The notes: a model not told the origin generated them from the letters alone. A stretch of 64,000 nt of DNA from Cupriavidus pauculus (GCF_008693385.1 NZ_CP044067.1:2461501-2525500), one strand, 5' to 3'; shown: positions 44,576 to 53,271, numbered from the stretch's first letter. Numbers and translations are program-made.

Positions 44576-44637
44576 CGGCAAGCTTTGATGGCAGGTGACA
44601 TATCCGGTCTCCTGCCTGATACGCCGAAGCCGTCAGG
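44571..44637. repeat. Nested inverted repeats after the DGAR gene
   Basis: An outer 9-base dyad (CCTGACGGC / GCCGTCAGG) starts in the last codons and encloses an inner 6-base dyad (GGCAGG / CCTGCC at 44590-44616). Together they predict a two-tier RNA structure. No U-run follows, so it may be a stabilising or processing structure instead of a plain terminator. A further hairpin (GCAGGAGCC / GGCTCCTGC) lies at about 44704-44728. Confidence 0.5.
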
Positions 44638-44766
44638 ACGCTTCCGGCGCGCGGACCCTCTCTCCCCGCGCGGCGGTGTTTCCTGACGATTGCGGCAGAT
44701 CCGGCAGGAGCCTCATGAGGGCTCCTGCTTCAGTTGTAAGAACCAGAAGAAGAAAGGAGTTTCATC

Positions 44767-44868
44767 ATGAGTATCCGGAACAGTGCCTTGATCCTCGGCG
44801 GGTGGGTAGCCCTCAGCCTGATCAGTGGCTCGGCCGTCATGCTGGTGGCGCAAACGCTGCCTGCATAA
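44767..44868 (+). CDS. 33-residue single-pass membrane peptide
   Basis: The small frame has an excellent ribosome-binding site (AAGGAG seven bases before ATG). It encodes a short charged N terminus (M-S-I-R-N) and about 25 hydrophobic residues, L-I-L-G-G-W-V-A-L-S-L-I-S-G-S-A and onward, ending Q-T-L-P-A. This fits a small inner-membrane protein. It stands between the DGAR gene and the TetR gene on the same strand. No homologue is known to me. Confidence 0.6.
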   Translation: MSIRNSALILGGWVALSLISGSAVMLVAQTLPA

Positions 44869-44908
44869 GCCCCCTGTGCCCCATCGGGCAGATTCGGGAA
44901 ATTCCCGG

Positions 44909-44937
44909 TTGAGTATCTATCTTCGTGTAGATAAACT
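44909..44937 (+). promoter_or_regulatory. TetR gene promoter with embedded operator
   Basis: TTGAGT, a 17-base spacer and TAAACT lie 45 bases before the TetR start. The dyad TATCTA-N8-TAGATA (44914-44933) fills the spacer, the same arrangement as in the DGAR promoter. This predicts autorepression. Confidence 0.65.
44914..44933. promoter_or_regulatory. Operator 3, TATCTA-N8-TAGATA, in the TetR promoter
   Basis: It has the same arms, spacing and T-C-T start of the centre as operator 1 at 43872-43891. It differs only inside the central bases. Confidence 0.65.
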
Positions 44938-44982
44938 TCCGGCATACGCAATTCTGGACGCGGTGTCCGCCTCCTCGGGAAT

Positions 44983-45603
44983 ATGAAAACGCAACCTGTT
45001 CGCGAGCAACTGCTCGAGCACACGCTGGTACTGATTCGCCGCCGCGGTTTCAACGGCTTCAGCTACCGCGATCTGGCCGAACTGGTCGGGGTCAAGACCT
45101 CGAGCATTCACTATTACTTCCCGTCGAAGGACGATCTGGTCCTGGAGGCCGTGAAGACGTACAGCGCGCGCATTACCGAGCGCATGCGGAACATCGACCC
45201 GGAACTGCCGTTGCTGGACCAGGCCCGCCAATACCTGGAACCGATTCGCGCAACCTGCGGCTCGGACCAGATCTGCCTGGCGGGCATGTTGTCCACGGAA
45301 GTCCTGAGCCTGCCCGAGTGCGTGCACAAGGTGCTCAAGGACTTCTACGCGGTCAACGAAGCCTGGCTGACGAAGCTGCTCGAGAAAGGCCAGGAACAAC
45401 GCGACATGCCGTACCCGGTGCCGCCGGCCATGCTGGCGCAGGTGGTCTACGGTGCGCTGCAAAGCGGCCTGATCGCGGCGCGCCTGTTCGGCAACCAGGA
45501 ACGCGTGGAAGCCGCGGCCCACACGCTGCTCGGCGCGCTGGAAAACGTCAAGTGCCCGAATCAGCTGGCGGCGGAAGCCGCCGCGGCCGCCGCAGTGGTC
45601 TGA
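44983..45603 (+). CDS. TetR-family repressor, NemR-like
   Basis: The 206-residue protein has an N-terminal HTH (about 28-47, Y-R-D-L-A-E-L-V-G-V-K-T-S-S-I-H-Y-Y-F-P) and a C-terminal helical ligand domain. Cys92 and Cys98 (C-G-S-D-Q-I-C-L-A-G) lie where NemR-type regulators carry a redox- or electrophile-sensing Cys. The tail is poly-Ala. Its promoter holds the same dyad as the DGAR-repeat gene, so it probably represses both itself and that gene. A clean terminator follows. Confidence 0.9.
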   Translation: MKTQPVREQLLEHTLVLIRRRGFNGFSYRDLAELVGVKTSSIHYYFPSKDDLVLEAVKTYSARITERMRNIDPELPLLDQARQYLEPIRATCGSDQICLAGMLSTEVLSLPECVHKVLKDFYAVNEAWLTKLLEKGQEQRDMPYPVPPAMLAQVVYGALQSGLIAARLFGNQERVEAAAHTLLGALENVKCPNQLAAEAAAAAAVV

Positions 45604-45627
45604 TCGCCGCCGCACCTGCAAGACAAG

Positions 45628-45653
45628 AAACCCCGCTTCGCGGGGTTTTTTTA
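45628..45653 (+). terminator. Intrinsic terminator after the TetR gene
   Basis: The stem AACCCCGC / GCGGGGTT with a TTC loop is followed by seven T. It ends the island and also serves as a barrier to the convergent esterase. Confidence 0.92.
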
Positions 45654-45663
45654 TTGGCGGTCC

Positions 45664-46431
45664 TTATTGCTGGCTGAAGCGCGCGACCCTCTCGCACACC
45701 CAGTGCGGATCGTCATGGGGGAGGTCGTGGCCGGCCCACGGGTGCTGGCGGTGGGCGACCTGCCATGCGGCTTCGAGTTGCCGGGTGCAGATGGGGTTGA
45801 CGAGGCGGTCTGCCGCCGAGGACAGCAGCAGGGTAGGGCAGGCGGGGCGCGCCGGTTGCGCCTGGTAGCGGGCGGCCGCCATCAGCTGTTGCCACGCGGC
45901 ACGGCGGGGCACCGGGGCGGACCGCGCGATGGCGACCCATTCGGCGAGGTCCGCGTCGCGGGTGTCGAGCCGTTCGCAGGTCAGCCGGTGGATCGTGCGC
46001 TCGCAGCGCACGCGGTCGTCCCAGTGGCGGGCCATCCCGAGCAGTGCGGCCCACGTGTCGGGGCGCAGCCGTTCGGTGACGCCGCTGAACGGGCGCAGGC
46101 TCGTGTTGACGAGCACGAGGCCCGCGATCTCGTCGGGATATTGCTGGGCCCAGTCCGTGGCGACCATGGCGCCGAGCGACATGGCGAGGACACGATAGGG
46201 CGCCTTATAGGGAGCCGTATGAGGCGGCAGCATCGCCTGCCGCGCGGCGGCCCGCACATGTTCGCGTATGCCGCCCACGGTCGCGGGCACGGGCACCCCG
46301 CGCTGGGCGCCATTGCCGGGCAGGTCGATCGTGACCGGTCGCCCCAGGCCGTGAGATTCCCACAGCGCCGGCAGCGTGCCCCAGTGGCGCGCCTCACGCG
46401 TCAGTCCACGCAGGAAGATCCAGGTCGTCAT
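45664..46431 (-). CDS. Alpha/beta hydrolase (BioH-like esterase)
   Basis: The 255-residue protein has W-I-F-L-R-G-L-T-R-E-A-R-H-W-G at the N terminus, a nucleophile elbow A-M-S-L-G-A, S-A-A-D-R-L-V for the acid and G-H-D-L-P-H-D-D-P for the His, so the triad is complete. The start at 46431 overlaps the stop of the M14 peptidase as ATGA. The paired enzymes may act on one amide/ester substrate. Confidence 0.85.
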   Translation of the reverse strand: MTTWIFLRGLTREARHWGTLPALWESHGLGRPVTIDLPGNGAQRGVPVPATVGGIREHVRAAARQAMLPPHTAPYKAPYRVLAMSLGAMVATDWAQQYPDEIAGLVLVNTSLRPFSGVTERLRPDTWAALLGMARHWDDRVRCERTIHRLTCERLDTRDADLAEWVAIARSAPVPRRAAWQQLMAAARYQAQPARPACPTLLLSSAADRLVNPICTRQLEAAWQVAHRQHPWAGHDLPHDDPHWVCERVARFSQQ

Positions 46432-47456
46432 GGCGCGGGCGGTCCTTCCCAATGCCGGCGCGCCTGCTCGTCCAGCAGCGCGCGCCGTTCGCCCTGCGGC
46501 AGCCACCGCTCTGGCGAGAACGCGATGCGGCCGAGAAAGTCGAACAGGCTCACATGCCGCCGCAGCACGCGCGCGGTGCGATGCGCCTTGATCGGGTTGA
46601 AGATGCCCGCGCGCGAGAACAGCTGCCGCGGATTCTTCTTGATCCAGAGCCACGACCCGAGCTCGAGTGTCATCGGCAGAAACAGATGCCGCGCGGGCGT
46701 GCGGTCATACGCGTAATCCCAGAGGTCGCCGTGCAGCAGATACTGGTGGCTCTGCGGCTCGAACGCATAGCCGTGGTGCGGATGGGCCTGCTCGAACATC
46801 GTCTTGAGCAGATACATCTCCGGCAGATGCGGCATATGCGCGTGCGTGCGCGCATACGGAAACCAGATGCTGTCGCGCCAGCCATAGCCCGAGTGGCAAT
46901 CCACCGCGAAGCTCAGTGGCCGCGACAGCAATTCTTTTTCGACGACGCCAAGCAGTGCCGCGCTCTCCGGCTCCATCGGCGCGCCCGCGCGTCCGCGAAA
47001 CCACGGCAGCCACGGGCCAATGCGCTGGCCTCCCGCGAGAAACGGCACGCGGGCATCGGCGTTCTGCGGGGCATTGCGCATGAGGTCCACGCCATTCGGA
47101 TTGGCTCGCCGGCCGGTCCACATGCCGCCCGGGTTGACGATCGGCATGAACACGAGCCGCACGGCCTGCAGTTCGCGATGCAGCAGTTCGTCCCATTGCA
47201 GGCGGCACAGCAGCGCGCGCATATAGTCGAGCACCAGTTGCGTGCCGATGCGTTCGAGCCCGTGAATGCCGCCGAAGATGCCGATGGCCGGCGCGTCCGG
47301 CGAGTCGGAGCCGAGCGCGGCTACATGCACGCCGAATGCGCGATCGCCGACGGCCACGCTGCAGACCTCGCGCACCTCGAACCACGATGCGCCCAGCTCC
47401 AGCAGTGTCATCAGTTGGTCATACTCGGGAAAGCCGGCGGGGCCCGTCGCGGTCAT
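46428..47456 (-). CDS. M14-family zinc carboxypeptidase / aspartoacylase-like
   Basis: The 342-residue metallohydrolase has the zinc ligands H-G-L-E (about 65-68) and His in V-D-C-H-S-G-Y-G (about 193), and catalytic Glu in L-E-L-G-S-W (about 270). N-P-x-G-x-x-x-x-R-R-x-N-P-N-G-V-D follows the M14 substrate-binding Arg/Asn pattern. No signal peptide is seen, so it acts inside the cell. It is co-translated with the esterase downstream, and a LysR gene follows its promoter. Confidence 0.88.
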   Translation of the reverse strand: MTATGPAGFPEYDQLMTLLELGASWFEVREVCSVAVGDRAFGVHVAALGSDSPDAPAIGIFGGIHGLERIGTQLVLDYMRALLCRLQWDELLHRELQAVRLVFMPIVNPGGMWTGRRANPNGVDLMRNAPQNADARVPFLAGGQRIGPWLPWFRGRAGAPMEPESAALLGVVEKELLSRPLSFAVDCHSGYGWRDSIWFPYARTHAHMPHLPEMYLLKTMFEQAHPHHGYAFEPQSHQYLLHGDLWDYAYDRTPARHLFLPMTLELGSWLWIKKNPRQLFSRAGIFNPIKAHRTARVLRRHVSLFDFLGRIAFSPERWLPQGERRALLDEQARRHWEGPPAP

Positions 47457-47474
47457 GAGGAGATCATCGGGCAG

Positions 47475-48398
47475 TCATGATTCGTGCGTTGGCGTGCGAT
47501 CGCGCAATCCGTTCACTATAGGCGTCCCCGCGGCAGGTGTGGGCAGCACCACGCAATCGAGCAGGGCCGTGACGAGACGCGTGGCGCGCCGCGCCTGCAG
47601 GCAGTACAGATATTCGTGGATGACAGGCGATGGCCCCGCGAACGGAATCGCGCGTAGCGACGGATCGCGCGGCACCTCGCCCACGGGCATCACGCTTACG
47701 CCGAGGTTGTGGCGAATGGCCTCGCAGATGGCCTCGCGGCTGCCGATTACCGTATGCGGCGGCAGTTCGAGGCTGGCGGCGGCCAGCGCGGTCTCGGTGG
47801 CCTCGCGGGTCATGGAGCCGCGCTCGCGCACGAGCAGGTGGTGGCGTGCGAGCTCGGCGATGTCGATGCGTGCCTCGCGTGCCAGCGCATGATCGGGATG
47901 CGCGACCACGACGGTCGGGTCCGCGGCGAGCATCACGCGCGTCAGCCGGTCGTCGTCCACCGCATGGGAAGACACCGCGGCGTCGATGCGATAGTCGAAC
48001 AGCGCGTCGAGCACGGTCTTGGAGTTGCCGGTCTCGAGCGTGACGCCGATATCGGGATAACGCTGGCGGAACGCGGCAATGCTGCGCAGGATGTAGAACG
48101 GCCCGGTGGCACCGATGCGCAGCTTGCCGAAGCGCAGGCTGCCGGCATTGCGGAGCAGGAAATCGGCGTCGCCTTCCTGCTGCATCATCTGTTCGGCAAG
48201 CGGCATCAGCGCGATGCCGACATCGCTGAGATCGACGCGGCTCGCGCGGCGGTGGAACAACTCGACACCGTAGATTTCTTCCAGTTGGCGGATGCGGCCC
48301 GTGACGGTGGGTTGGCTGATGCGGAGCTGCCTGGCAGCGGTGGTGATGCTGCCCTGGCGCGCGACTTCGAAGAAGGTCACCAGCAGGTCACCAAGCAT
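47475..48398 (-). CDS. LysR-family transcriptional regulator
   Basis: The 307-residue protein has a winged HTH (about 5-65, Q-G-S-I-T-T-A-A-R-Q-L-R-I-S-Q-P-T-V-T) and an effector-binding domain. It ends 18 bases before the M14 gene start on the same strand, so it is probably the first gene of LysR-M14-esterase. The start at M-L-G-D-L-L is the family norm; a GTG/ATG 18 codons upstream is possible. Confidence 0.9.
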   Translation of the reverse strand: MLGDLLVTFFEVARQGSITTAARQLRISQPTVTGRIRQLEEIYGVELFHRRASRVDLSDVGIALMPLAEQMMQQEGDADFLLRNAGSLRFGKLRIGATGPFYILRSIAAFRQRYPDIGVTLETGNSKTVLDALFDYRIDAAVSSHAVDDDRLTRVMLAADPTVVVAHPDHALAREARIDIAELARHHLLVRERGSMTREATETALAAASLELPPHTVIGSREAICEAIRHNLGVSVMPVGEVPRDPSLRAIPFAGPSPVIHEYLYCLQARRATRLVTALLDCVVLPTPAAGTPIVNGLRDRTPTHES

Positions 48399-48469
48399 GT
48401 AGGGTCTGATCGAGGCGGGACGACCAGCGAGAGTAGCGTGCGATTGTGACAATCTGGAGACGACATGAT

Positions 48470-48499
48470 GCCCCGCGCTTCATGAAAGAAGCGCGGGGC
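48470..48499 (-). terminator. Stem-loop after the phospholipase C gene
   Basis: The 12-base stem GCCCCGCGCTTC / GAAGCGCGGGGC with a 6-base loop lies 22 bases past the stop codon. No U-run follows on the minus strand. It could terminate, or protect, the phospholipase message. Confidence 0.55.
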
Positions 48500-48520
48500 G
48501 TCGGACATCGGCGGTGACGC

Positions 48521-50668
48521 CTAGCCGCCCATCGCCGGATCGGACACGCCGTCCTTGCCGTTCTCGAGCCGGCCCGCAAAGCGCCGCGTGAAGCCGCCCT
48601 GCGCGGTGGTCACCGTGAAGTCATACCAGTTGCCCTGCGCGGCCAGTGCCCAGTTCCTGTCCACGCTCTTGCCCGCCGGCACCGCGACGGTCTCGGGGCT
48701 GAAGCCGGGGTAGGCGTTCGGCGTGATCGTGAACGTGCACGCCGTGGCGCCGCGATTGATCAGCGTGAGGTAGACGCTGGCGTTGGCTTCGTCGTAGCAG
48801 ACGCGGATTTCCGGCGCGGAAGCGCCCGACCCCGTTGCCGTGCTCGCATCGCCCGAGAACGAACGATGGAAACCGTTGGGGCCGACCACCCACAGGTCGT
48901 AGCGGCCGTTCAGCAGCGTGAACACGTCCCACCTGGCGTCGATCTCCTTGCCCGGGTCCACCGCATAGCGGCGCGGCACGTCCGCGAGGTGCAGCTTGTC
49001 GTAGACGTGGAATACCGCCGCCTGCGTGCCGTCGTTCTTGAACTTGAGCCACATCGCGCGATTGACCGGGTCTTCCAGGCCGCTCACGTGCAGCGTGTAG
49101 GGCAGCTTGCGCGATGGCCGCGTGCCGGCGGCCTGCTTGGGCAGCACCTGTGCGGCCACCGTCGGCTGCGCGATCTGCGGCAGCGCTTCCTGCGCGGTGC
49201 GCAGGTTGTCCGCATCGGCCTTCTGCATGGTCGGCAGCGTGGGCAGCGCGTTGGCATTGGGGTTCACGAAGTCGAACGCGCTGGTCAGGTCGCCCATTAC
49301 CGCGCGGCGGTACGCGCTGATATTGCTCTCCACCACGCCGAAGCGGGCTTCGAGGAAGCGCAGCACCGACGTATGGTCGAACACCTGCGAATTGACCCAG
49401 CCGCCGCGGCTCCACGGCGATACCACGTACATGGGCACGCGCGGGCCGGGACCGTAGGGCTGCTTTGTCGTGTGGTACTCGCCATCCGTGCTCATCGTGG
49501 CGGCGCCGATCGGCTGGCCGCTGGCGTCGAGCGCGGGCACGGCCGGGGGCGGCACGTGGTCGTAGAAGCCGTCGTTCTCGTCGAAGTTGATGAACAGCAC
49601 GGTACGCGCCCAGATATCGGGGTTGGCCGTGAGCGCGTCGAGCACCTGCTGCGTGTACCAGGCCCCCTGCACGGGGCTCGAGGGCCCGGGGTGCTCCGAG
49701 TACGTGGCCGGGGCCACGATCCACGACACCTGCGGCAGCTGGCCCGCGGCGATATCGTCGCGCAGCGCCTGCAAAAAGCCGCCGTCGGGCATCGTGTTGC
49801 CAATGCCCTTGTAGAGCGGGCTCACGGCCTCGTCGGCGGTCGTGTACGCGGGATACGGCGCGCCGTTGATCTGGTTGCCGCGCGCGGCGTTGGCGGCGCG
49901 ATATTGCTGGAAACCCGCGAGCGGGTTGTCCGTGAAGTTGTCCGGCATGTTCTGGTAAACCTTCCAGCTCACGCCCGCTTCGTGCAGGCGCTCCGGATAG
50001 GTCTTCCAGGTGTAGTTGATGTTCGTGGCTTCGAGCGAGTCGCCGCTGTTGTCGATGACGGGGCCGCCATGCGCGCCGGTCGGATCGTTCGTGCCGGTCC
50101 AGTGGAACAGGCGGTTGGTGTTGGTGCCGCCGTGGAAGCTGCAGTGGTATGCGTCGCAGATCGTGAAGGCGTTGGCCAGCGCGTACTGGAAGCCCGCTTC
50201 CGCTTCGGTGTAGTACCCCATCGATTGCGGCTGCTTGAACGTAGGCCAGCGGTTCATGCGGCCGAGGTCCCATGCGTTCTGCGCGTCGGGGAAGCTGTGC
50301 GGCGTGCCGTTGACGCGCTGCGCGTTGCCCTTGCTGCTGTCGAGGTGATACGGCGTGAGGGTGCGCGTGACGCCCGTGCTGGCGTTGATGTACGTCTGCT
50401 GAAAAACGTTGAGACCGCCGGCGAGCGGAATCGGGAAGCGGTCACCGAAGCCGCGCACGCCCTTGAGGGCGCCGAAGTAATTGTCGAAGGAACGGTTCTC
50501 CTGCATGAGGACAACCACGTATTCCACGTCGCGGATGGACTTCGTGGCGTTGTTGGCGGGAATGGCCAGTGCGCGGCGGATGGCTGGCGGGAAGGCGGCG
50601 AGGGCGGCCGTGGCGGCGACGCCGGAGCCTGCCATCTTCAGAAAGTTGCGTCGGCTGTTCGAGTTCAT
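48521..50668 (-). CDS. Tat-exported phosphocholine-specific phospholipase C
   Basis: The 715-residue enzyme belongs to the PlcH/PlcN acid-phosphatase-like family, which hydrolyses phosphatidylcholine (sometimes sphingomyelin) to diacylglycerol and phosphocholine. The Tat signal S-R-R-N-F-L-K is at 5-11. The catalytic region has V-V-L-M-Q-E-N-R-S-F-D-N-Y-F-G (about 50-65), N-F-D-E-N-D-G-F-Y-D-H-V-P (about 362-374) and D-H-T-S. Two C-terminal DUF756 domains (about 510-700) follow. It is exported folded. A small lipoprotein lies upstream on the same strand. Confidence 0.93.
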   Translation of the reverse strand: MNSNSRRNFLKMAGSGVAATAALAAFPPAIRRALAIPANNATKSIRDVEYVVVLMQENRSFDNYFGALKGVRGFGDRFPIPLAGGLNVFQQTYINASTGVTRTLTPYHLDSSKGNAQRVNGTPHSFPDAQNAWDLGRMNRWPTFKQPQSMGYYTEAEAGFQYALANAFTICDAYHCSFHGGTNTNRLFHWTGTNDPTGAHGGPVIDNSGDSLEATNINYTWKTYPERLHEAGVSWKVYQNMPDNFTDNPLAGFQQYRAANAARGNQINGAPYPAYTTADEAVSPLYKGIGNTMPDGGFLQALRDDIAAGQLPQVSWIVAPATYSEHPGPSSPVQGAWYTQQVLDALTANPDIWARTVLFINFDENDGFYDHVPPPAVPALDASGQPIGAATMSTDGEYHTTKQPYGPGPRVPMYVVSPWSRGGWVNSQVFDHTSVLRFLEARFGVVESNISAYRRAVMGDLTSAFDFVNPNANALPTLPTMQKADADNLRTAQEALPQIAQPTVAAQVLPKQAAGTRPSRKLPYTLHVSGLEDPVNRAMWLKFKNDGTQAAVFHVYDKLHLADVPRRYAVDPGKEIDARWDVFTLLNGRYDLWVVGPNGFHRSFSGDASTATGSGASAPEIRVCYDEANASVYLTLINRGATACTFTITPNAYPGFSPETVAVPAGKSVDRNWALAAQGNWYDFTVTTAQGGFTRRFAGRLENGKDGVSDPAMGG

Positions 50669-50720
50669 GGCGAGTCGATGAGGTTGCTTGCCGGTAGGCG
50701 TTTGGGGGGCGATGCGGGCC

Positions 50721-50912
50721 TCAGGGCGCGCACTTCATCTGGGGCGTGACGGTGCCCGGTGGCGTGGTGCCGCCACCGGCGGGCGGCGTGGTCGGATTGC
50801 TGCCGTTATCGGCATCGCTGCCGCCGCAGGCGGCGAGCGCGGCGCAGAGCGCCAGGGCGGCCAGCGGCGCGAACGGGCGCGCGCGGGTCAGGGTACGAAG
50901 GACGAAGGTCAT
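50721..50912 (-). CDS. Small lipoprotein upstream of phospholipase C (63 aa)
   Basis: The 63-residue protein has a lipobox L-A-A-C (Cys29) and a Gly/Thr/Pro tail with one more Cys near the end. GAGAGA lies before the ATG at 50912. It is 52 bases before plc on the same strand, so it may be co-transcribed and aid PLC secretion or anchoring. The function is unknown. Confidence 0.6.
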   Translation of the reverse strand: MTFVLRTLTRARPFAPLAALALCAALAACGGSDADNGSNPTTPPAGGGTTPPGTVTPQMKCAP

Positions 50913-51381
50913 GGTGGGGTTCTCTCTTGCGGAGGACGGGACGTACGCTGCAGATCGTAGGAAGGGGCGTTTTCGCCGCAATGACATTCGGCGCAAGAAT
51001 GCCGATGTCGGTATTGACGCTTTTGTGTGTCGTGTTTGTGACGTGGACGACATGTGATCGATGCCTCGCAGCGTCGGGTTTTGTGCGAAAAACCGCGGCA
51101 GATACCAAACAGGTGCTGCGACGCAGCAATGGCTGTGCTATGGTTTTTAGACTTCGCCCTCTACTCAAGGCCTGCGCGGCACGAGTGCGGATCGGCTATG
51201 GTCTTGCCCTACGATTTGAAAACCCGCGCTGGCACTGGCTTTGCGGGTGACAAAGGGGTCTGGAATGCGGGTTCGCGCCGCCAGGTGGTGCACACGTCAT
51301 GCGCTCCAGCCCTGCTTGTAAACACGCCCTTTGGTCACCAATGTGGCTGTAGAAGGGACGTTTGCAGGGAGCTGCTTGGAA
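50913..51381. other. 469-base gap without a convincing gene
   Basis: It contains the promoters of the divergent lipoprotein-plc and the 162-residue hypothetical gene. A 15-base dyad TGCTGCG-A-CGCAGCA is at 51114-51128. A weak stem ACCCGC...GCGGGT is at about 51224-51248. No Pho box is apparent, although phospholipase C genes are often phosphate-regulated. Confidence 0.45.
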
Positions 51382-51870
51382 ATGGATGCTGATTCACCTT
51401 ATGTCTGGCACTACACGGTAGGCACGCCGCTGGCGGCCATCGCGCGTTCGGGGCAGCTCGTGCCCGGCGCCGGGGGCGCGTGCGGACACGCGGCCGAACC
51501 GTGCCAGAAGATCCTGTGGTTCTCGCGGAACCAGCAATGGGATCCGTCGGCGAGCAAGGACGACAAGCTGCGCGCGGACGCGCGCGGCCTGAGCCGCGCG
51601 GCGCTGCATGCGCGCTTCGGTCTCTACCGGTTCGGATTACGGGCCGACGACCGCCGGCTGTTACCGTGGCCGACCGTCACGCGGGTGGCGGACATGGATG
51701 TACCCGACGCGATGACGATGGTCGCGAGTGGGCTGCGCTGTGGCGCGGCACCCACGGACTGGATCGGGACGCTCACCGATGTCCCCGTGAGCGACCTCGT
51801 GTTCGAGGCATGGAATGGCCGCGGCTGGATCGCCGCGGACCTGTACGAGCTGGCGGCCCAGCTCGCCTGA
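51382..51870 (+). CDS. Hypothetical protein with H-Y-T opening (162 aa)
   Basis: I do not recognise a named family. The N terminus W-H-Y-T-V-G-T-P-L-A-A-I-A-R-S-G-Q-L-V-P resembles the opening strand-helix of ADP-ribosyltransferase-like folds (H-Y-T/S then a short helix and a 'G-x-L' turn). I-L-W-F-S-R-N-Q-Q-W-D-P follows. No toxin-antitoxin partner is adjacent. The ATG at 51382 has AGGGAG about 14 bases upstream; another ATG at 51331 would extend it. Confidence 0.6.
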   Translation: MDADSPYVWHYTVGTPLAAIARSGQLVPGAGGACGHAAEPCQKILWFSRNQQWDPSASKDDKLRADARGLSRAALHARFGLYRFGLRADDRRLLPWPTVTRVADMDVPDAMTMVASGLRCGAAPTDWIGTLTDVPVSDLVFEAWNGRGWIAADLYELAAQLA

Positions 51871-51899
51871 TACGGTTGTTTGAGTTTTAGCGGCTGAAT

Positions 51900-53096
51900 C
51901 TAGCGGCTGAACCCGCGCGCGGCGATCGGCCAGACGGCCTCCACCACTCCCGCGCGCACGCAGACGAGGTCGTCGTAAAGGTTCAGCGTCGGGTCGCAAT
52001 GGCCCGGCACGAGCAGCACGCGGCTGCCGAGCGCCGGCAGCGCATCGATCCCACCCCCCTCCGCCACGGGCTTCACGATGCCATGCTCGTCGTTGGCCGC
52101 GGTGTACACCAGCGTTTGCGAGGGCGCGTTTGCCTGCTCGCTCCACACCCACGGCAGGCCCGAATCCACGGCCATCGACTTGAGCCCGGCGTCGAGGATC
52201 ACGCGGTCGCCCGCGGCCACGCTCATTACCGTGCTCGCGATAAACAGGCCGTGCGCGAAGCGCATCGTGCCCGTAAAGGCGTTGCTGGCGTAGTCGGCGT
52301 CCATGAACACGTACGAACCGGGCTGGATCTCGGTATAGACCCCGCTCTGCAGGTCGAACTCCACGCTGCCGCTGCCGCCACCGGTGACCACTTCGCATTC
52401 CACGCCGGCCGCGCGCAGTTCGGCGACCACGGCGGCCGTGCGGGCGGCCGCGCTGGCCGCCGCATCGCGGCGCTCGTTCCAGTCGCGAAGATGCTGGATG
52501 CCGCCGTGATAGGCCTGCAGCCCGCGCATATGCAGGCGCTCGAAGGTGGCGATACGCCGGGCCAGGCGCAGCGCCGCGGGCGCGTCGGGCACGCCGCAGC
52601 GGCCCTGGCCCACGTCGATTTCCACGAAGACATCGAGCCGGCTGTCGGCGCGGTCGCATGCCGCCGCGAGCACGTCGATCTGCGCGACGTCGTCCACGCA
52701 TACGCTCAGGCGCGCATGCCGCGCGAGCTTCGCGAGCAGATCGGCCTTGGCCGGGTTTGCGGGGTTCAGCGCGACCTCGTTGCTGATATGGATGTCCGTG
52801 ACGCCCGCGGCGACGAACGGCAGCGCCTCGCTGACCTTCTGGCAGCACACGCCCACCGCGCCGCGCGCGATCTGCGCGAGCGAGATGTCGGGGCATTTGT
52901 GGGCCTTGGCGTGCGGGCGCAGCTTGATGCCGGCGGCATCGGCCACGGCCTGCATGCGATCGAGGTTGGCCTCGAAGGCGTCGAGGTCCAGCACCAGCGA
53001 AGGAGTGTCGATATCGGCGACGGACTGGCCCGGGCAGGCCGCGGCGGGAAGAGTCAGGGACACGGCTTCGTAGGTGTCGCGGGAGGCGGAGCGCAT
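51900..53096 (-). CDS. DSD1-family PLP enzyme (D-threonine aldolase / D-amino acid lyase)
   Basis: The 398-residue fold-III (alanine-racemase-like) PLP enzyme has the PLP Lys in L-R-P-H-A-K-A-H-K-C, the phosphate-binding G-G-G-S-G-S, and the C-terminal zinc ligands P-G-H-C-D-P. This fits D-threonine aldolase or D-serine/3-hydroxyaspartate ammonia-lyase. Substrate is not decidable from sequence. The start is uncertain; ATG 53135 would add 13 residues. It is divergent from the TPR gene. Confidence 0.85.
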   Translation of the reverse strand: MRSASRDTYEAVSLTLPAAACPGQSVADIDTPSLVLDLDAFEANLDRMQAVADAAGIKLRPHAKAHKCPDISLAQIARGAVGVCCQKVSEALPFVAAGVTDIHISNEVALNPANPAKADLLAKLARHARLSVCVDDVAQIDVLAAACDRADSRLDVFVEIDVGQGRCGVPDAPAALRLARRIATFERLHMRGLQAYHGGIQHLRDWNERRDAAASAAARTAAVVAELRAAGVECEVVTGGGSGSVEFDLQSGVYTEIQPGSYVFMDADYASNAFTGTMRFAHGLFIASTVMSVAAGDRVILDAGLKSMAVDSGLPWVWSEQANAPSQTLVYTAANDEHGIVKPVAEGGGIDALPALGSRVLLVPGHCDPTLNLYDDLVCVRAGVVEAVWPIAARGFSR

Positions 53097-53271
53097 GGGC
53101 GTGGCAGTGGCATGGAGGAGCGAGGAGCGTAGCATGGGTGCCTGCAAGTGTGGAGAGGGACGCCTGGCGCGGGCGGCCTCCCGCCGCCTTCGGGGGCCGG
53201 CCCGCCTTGCGTCGGCGCGCCTGTTGACTACGATGAGGGGATGTCCGCGCAGACGACGACAAGGGGACGCG

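Noticed and set aside
50913..51053. Pho box upstream of the phospholipase C lipoprotein gene
   Set aside because: No CTGTCAT-type direct repeats at the right spacing were found.
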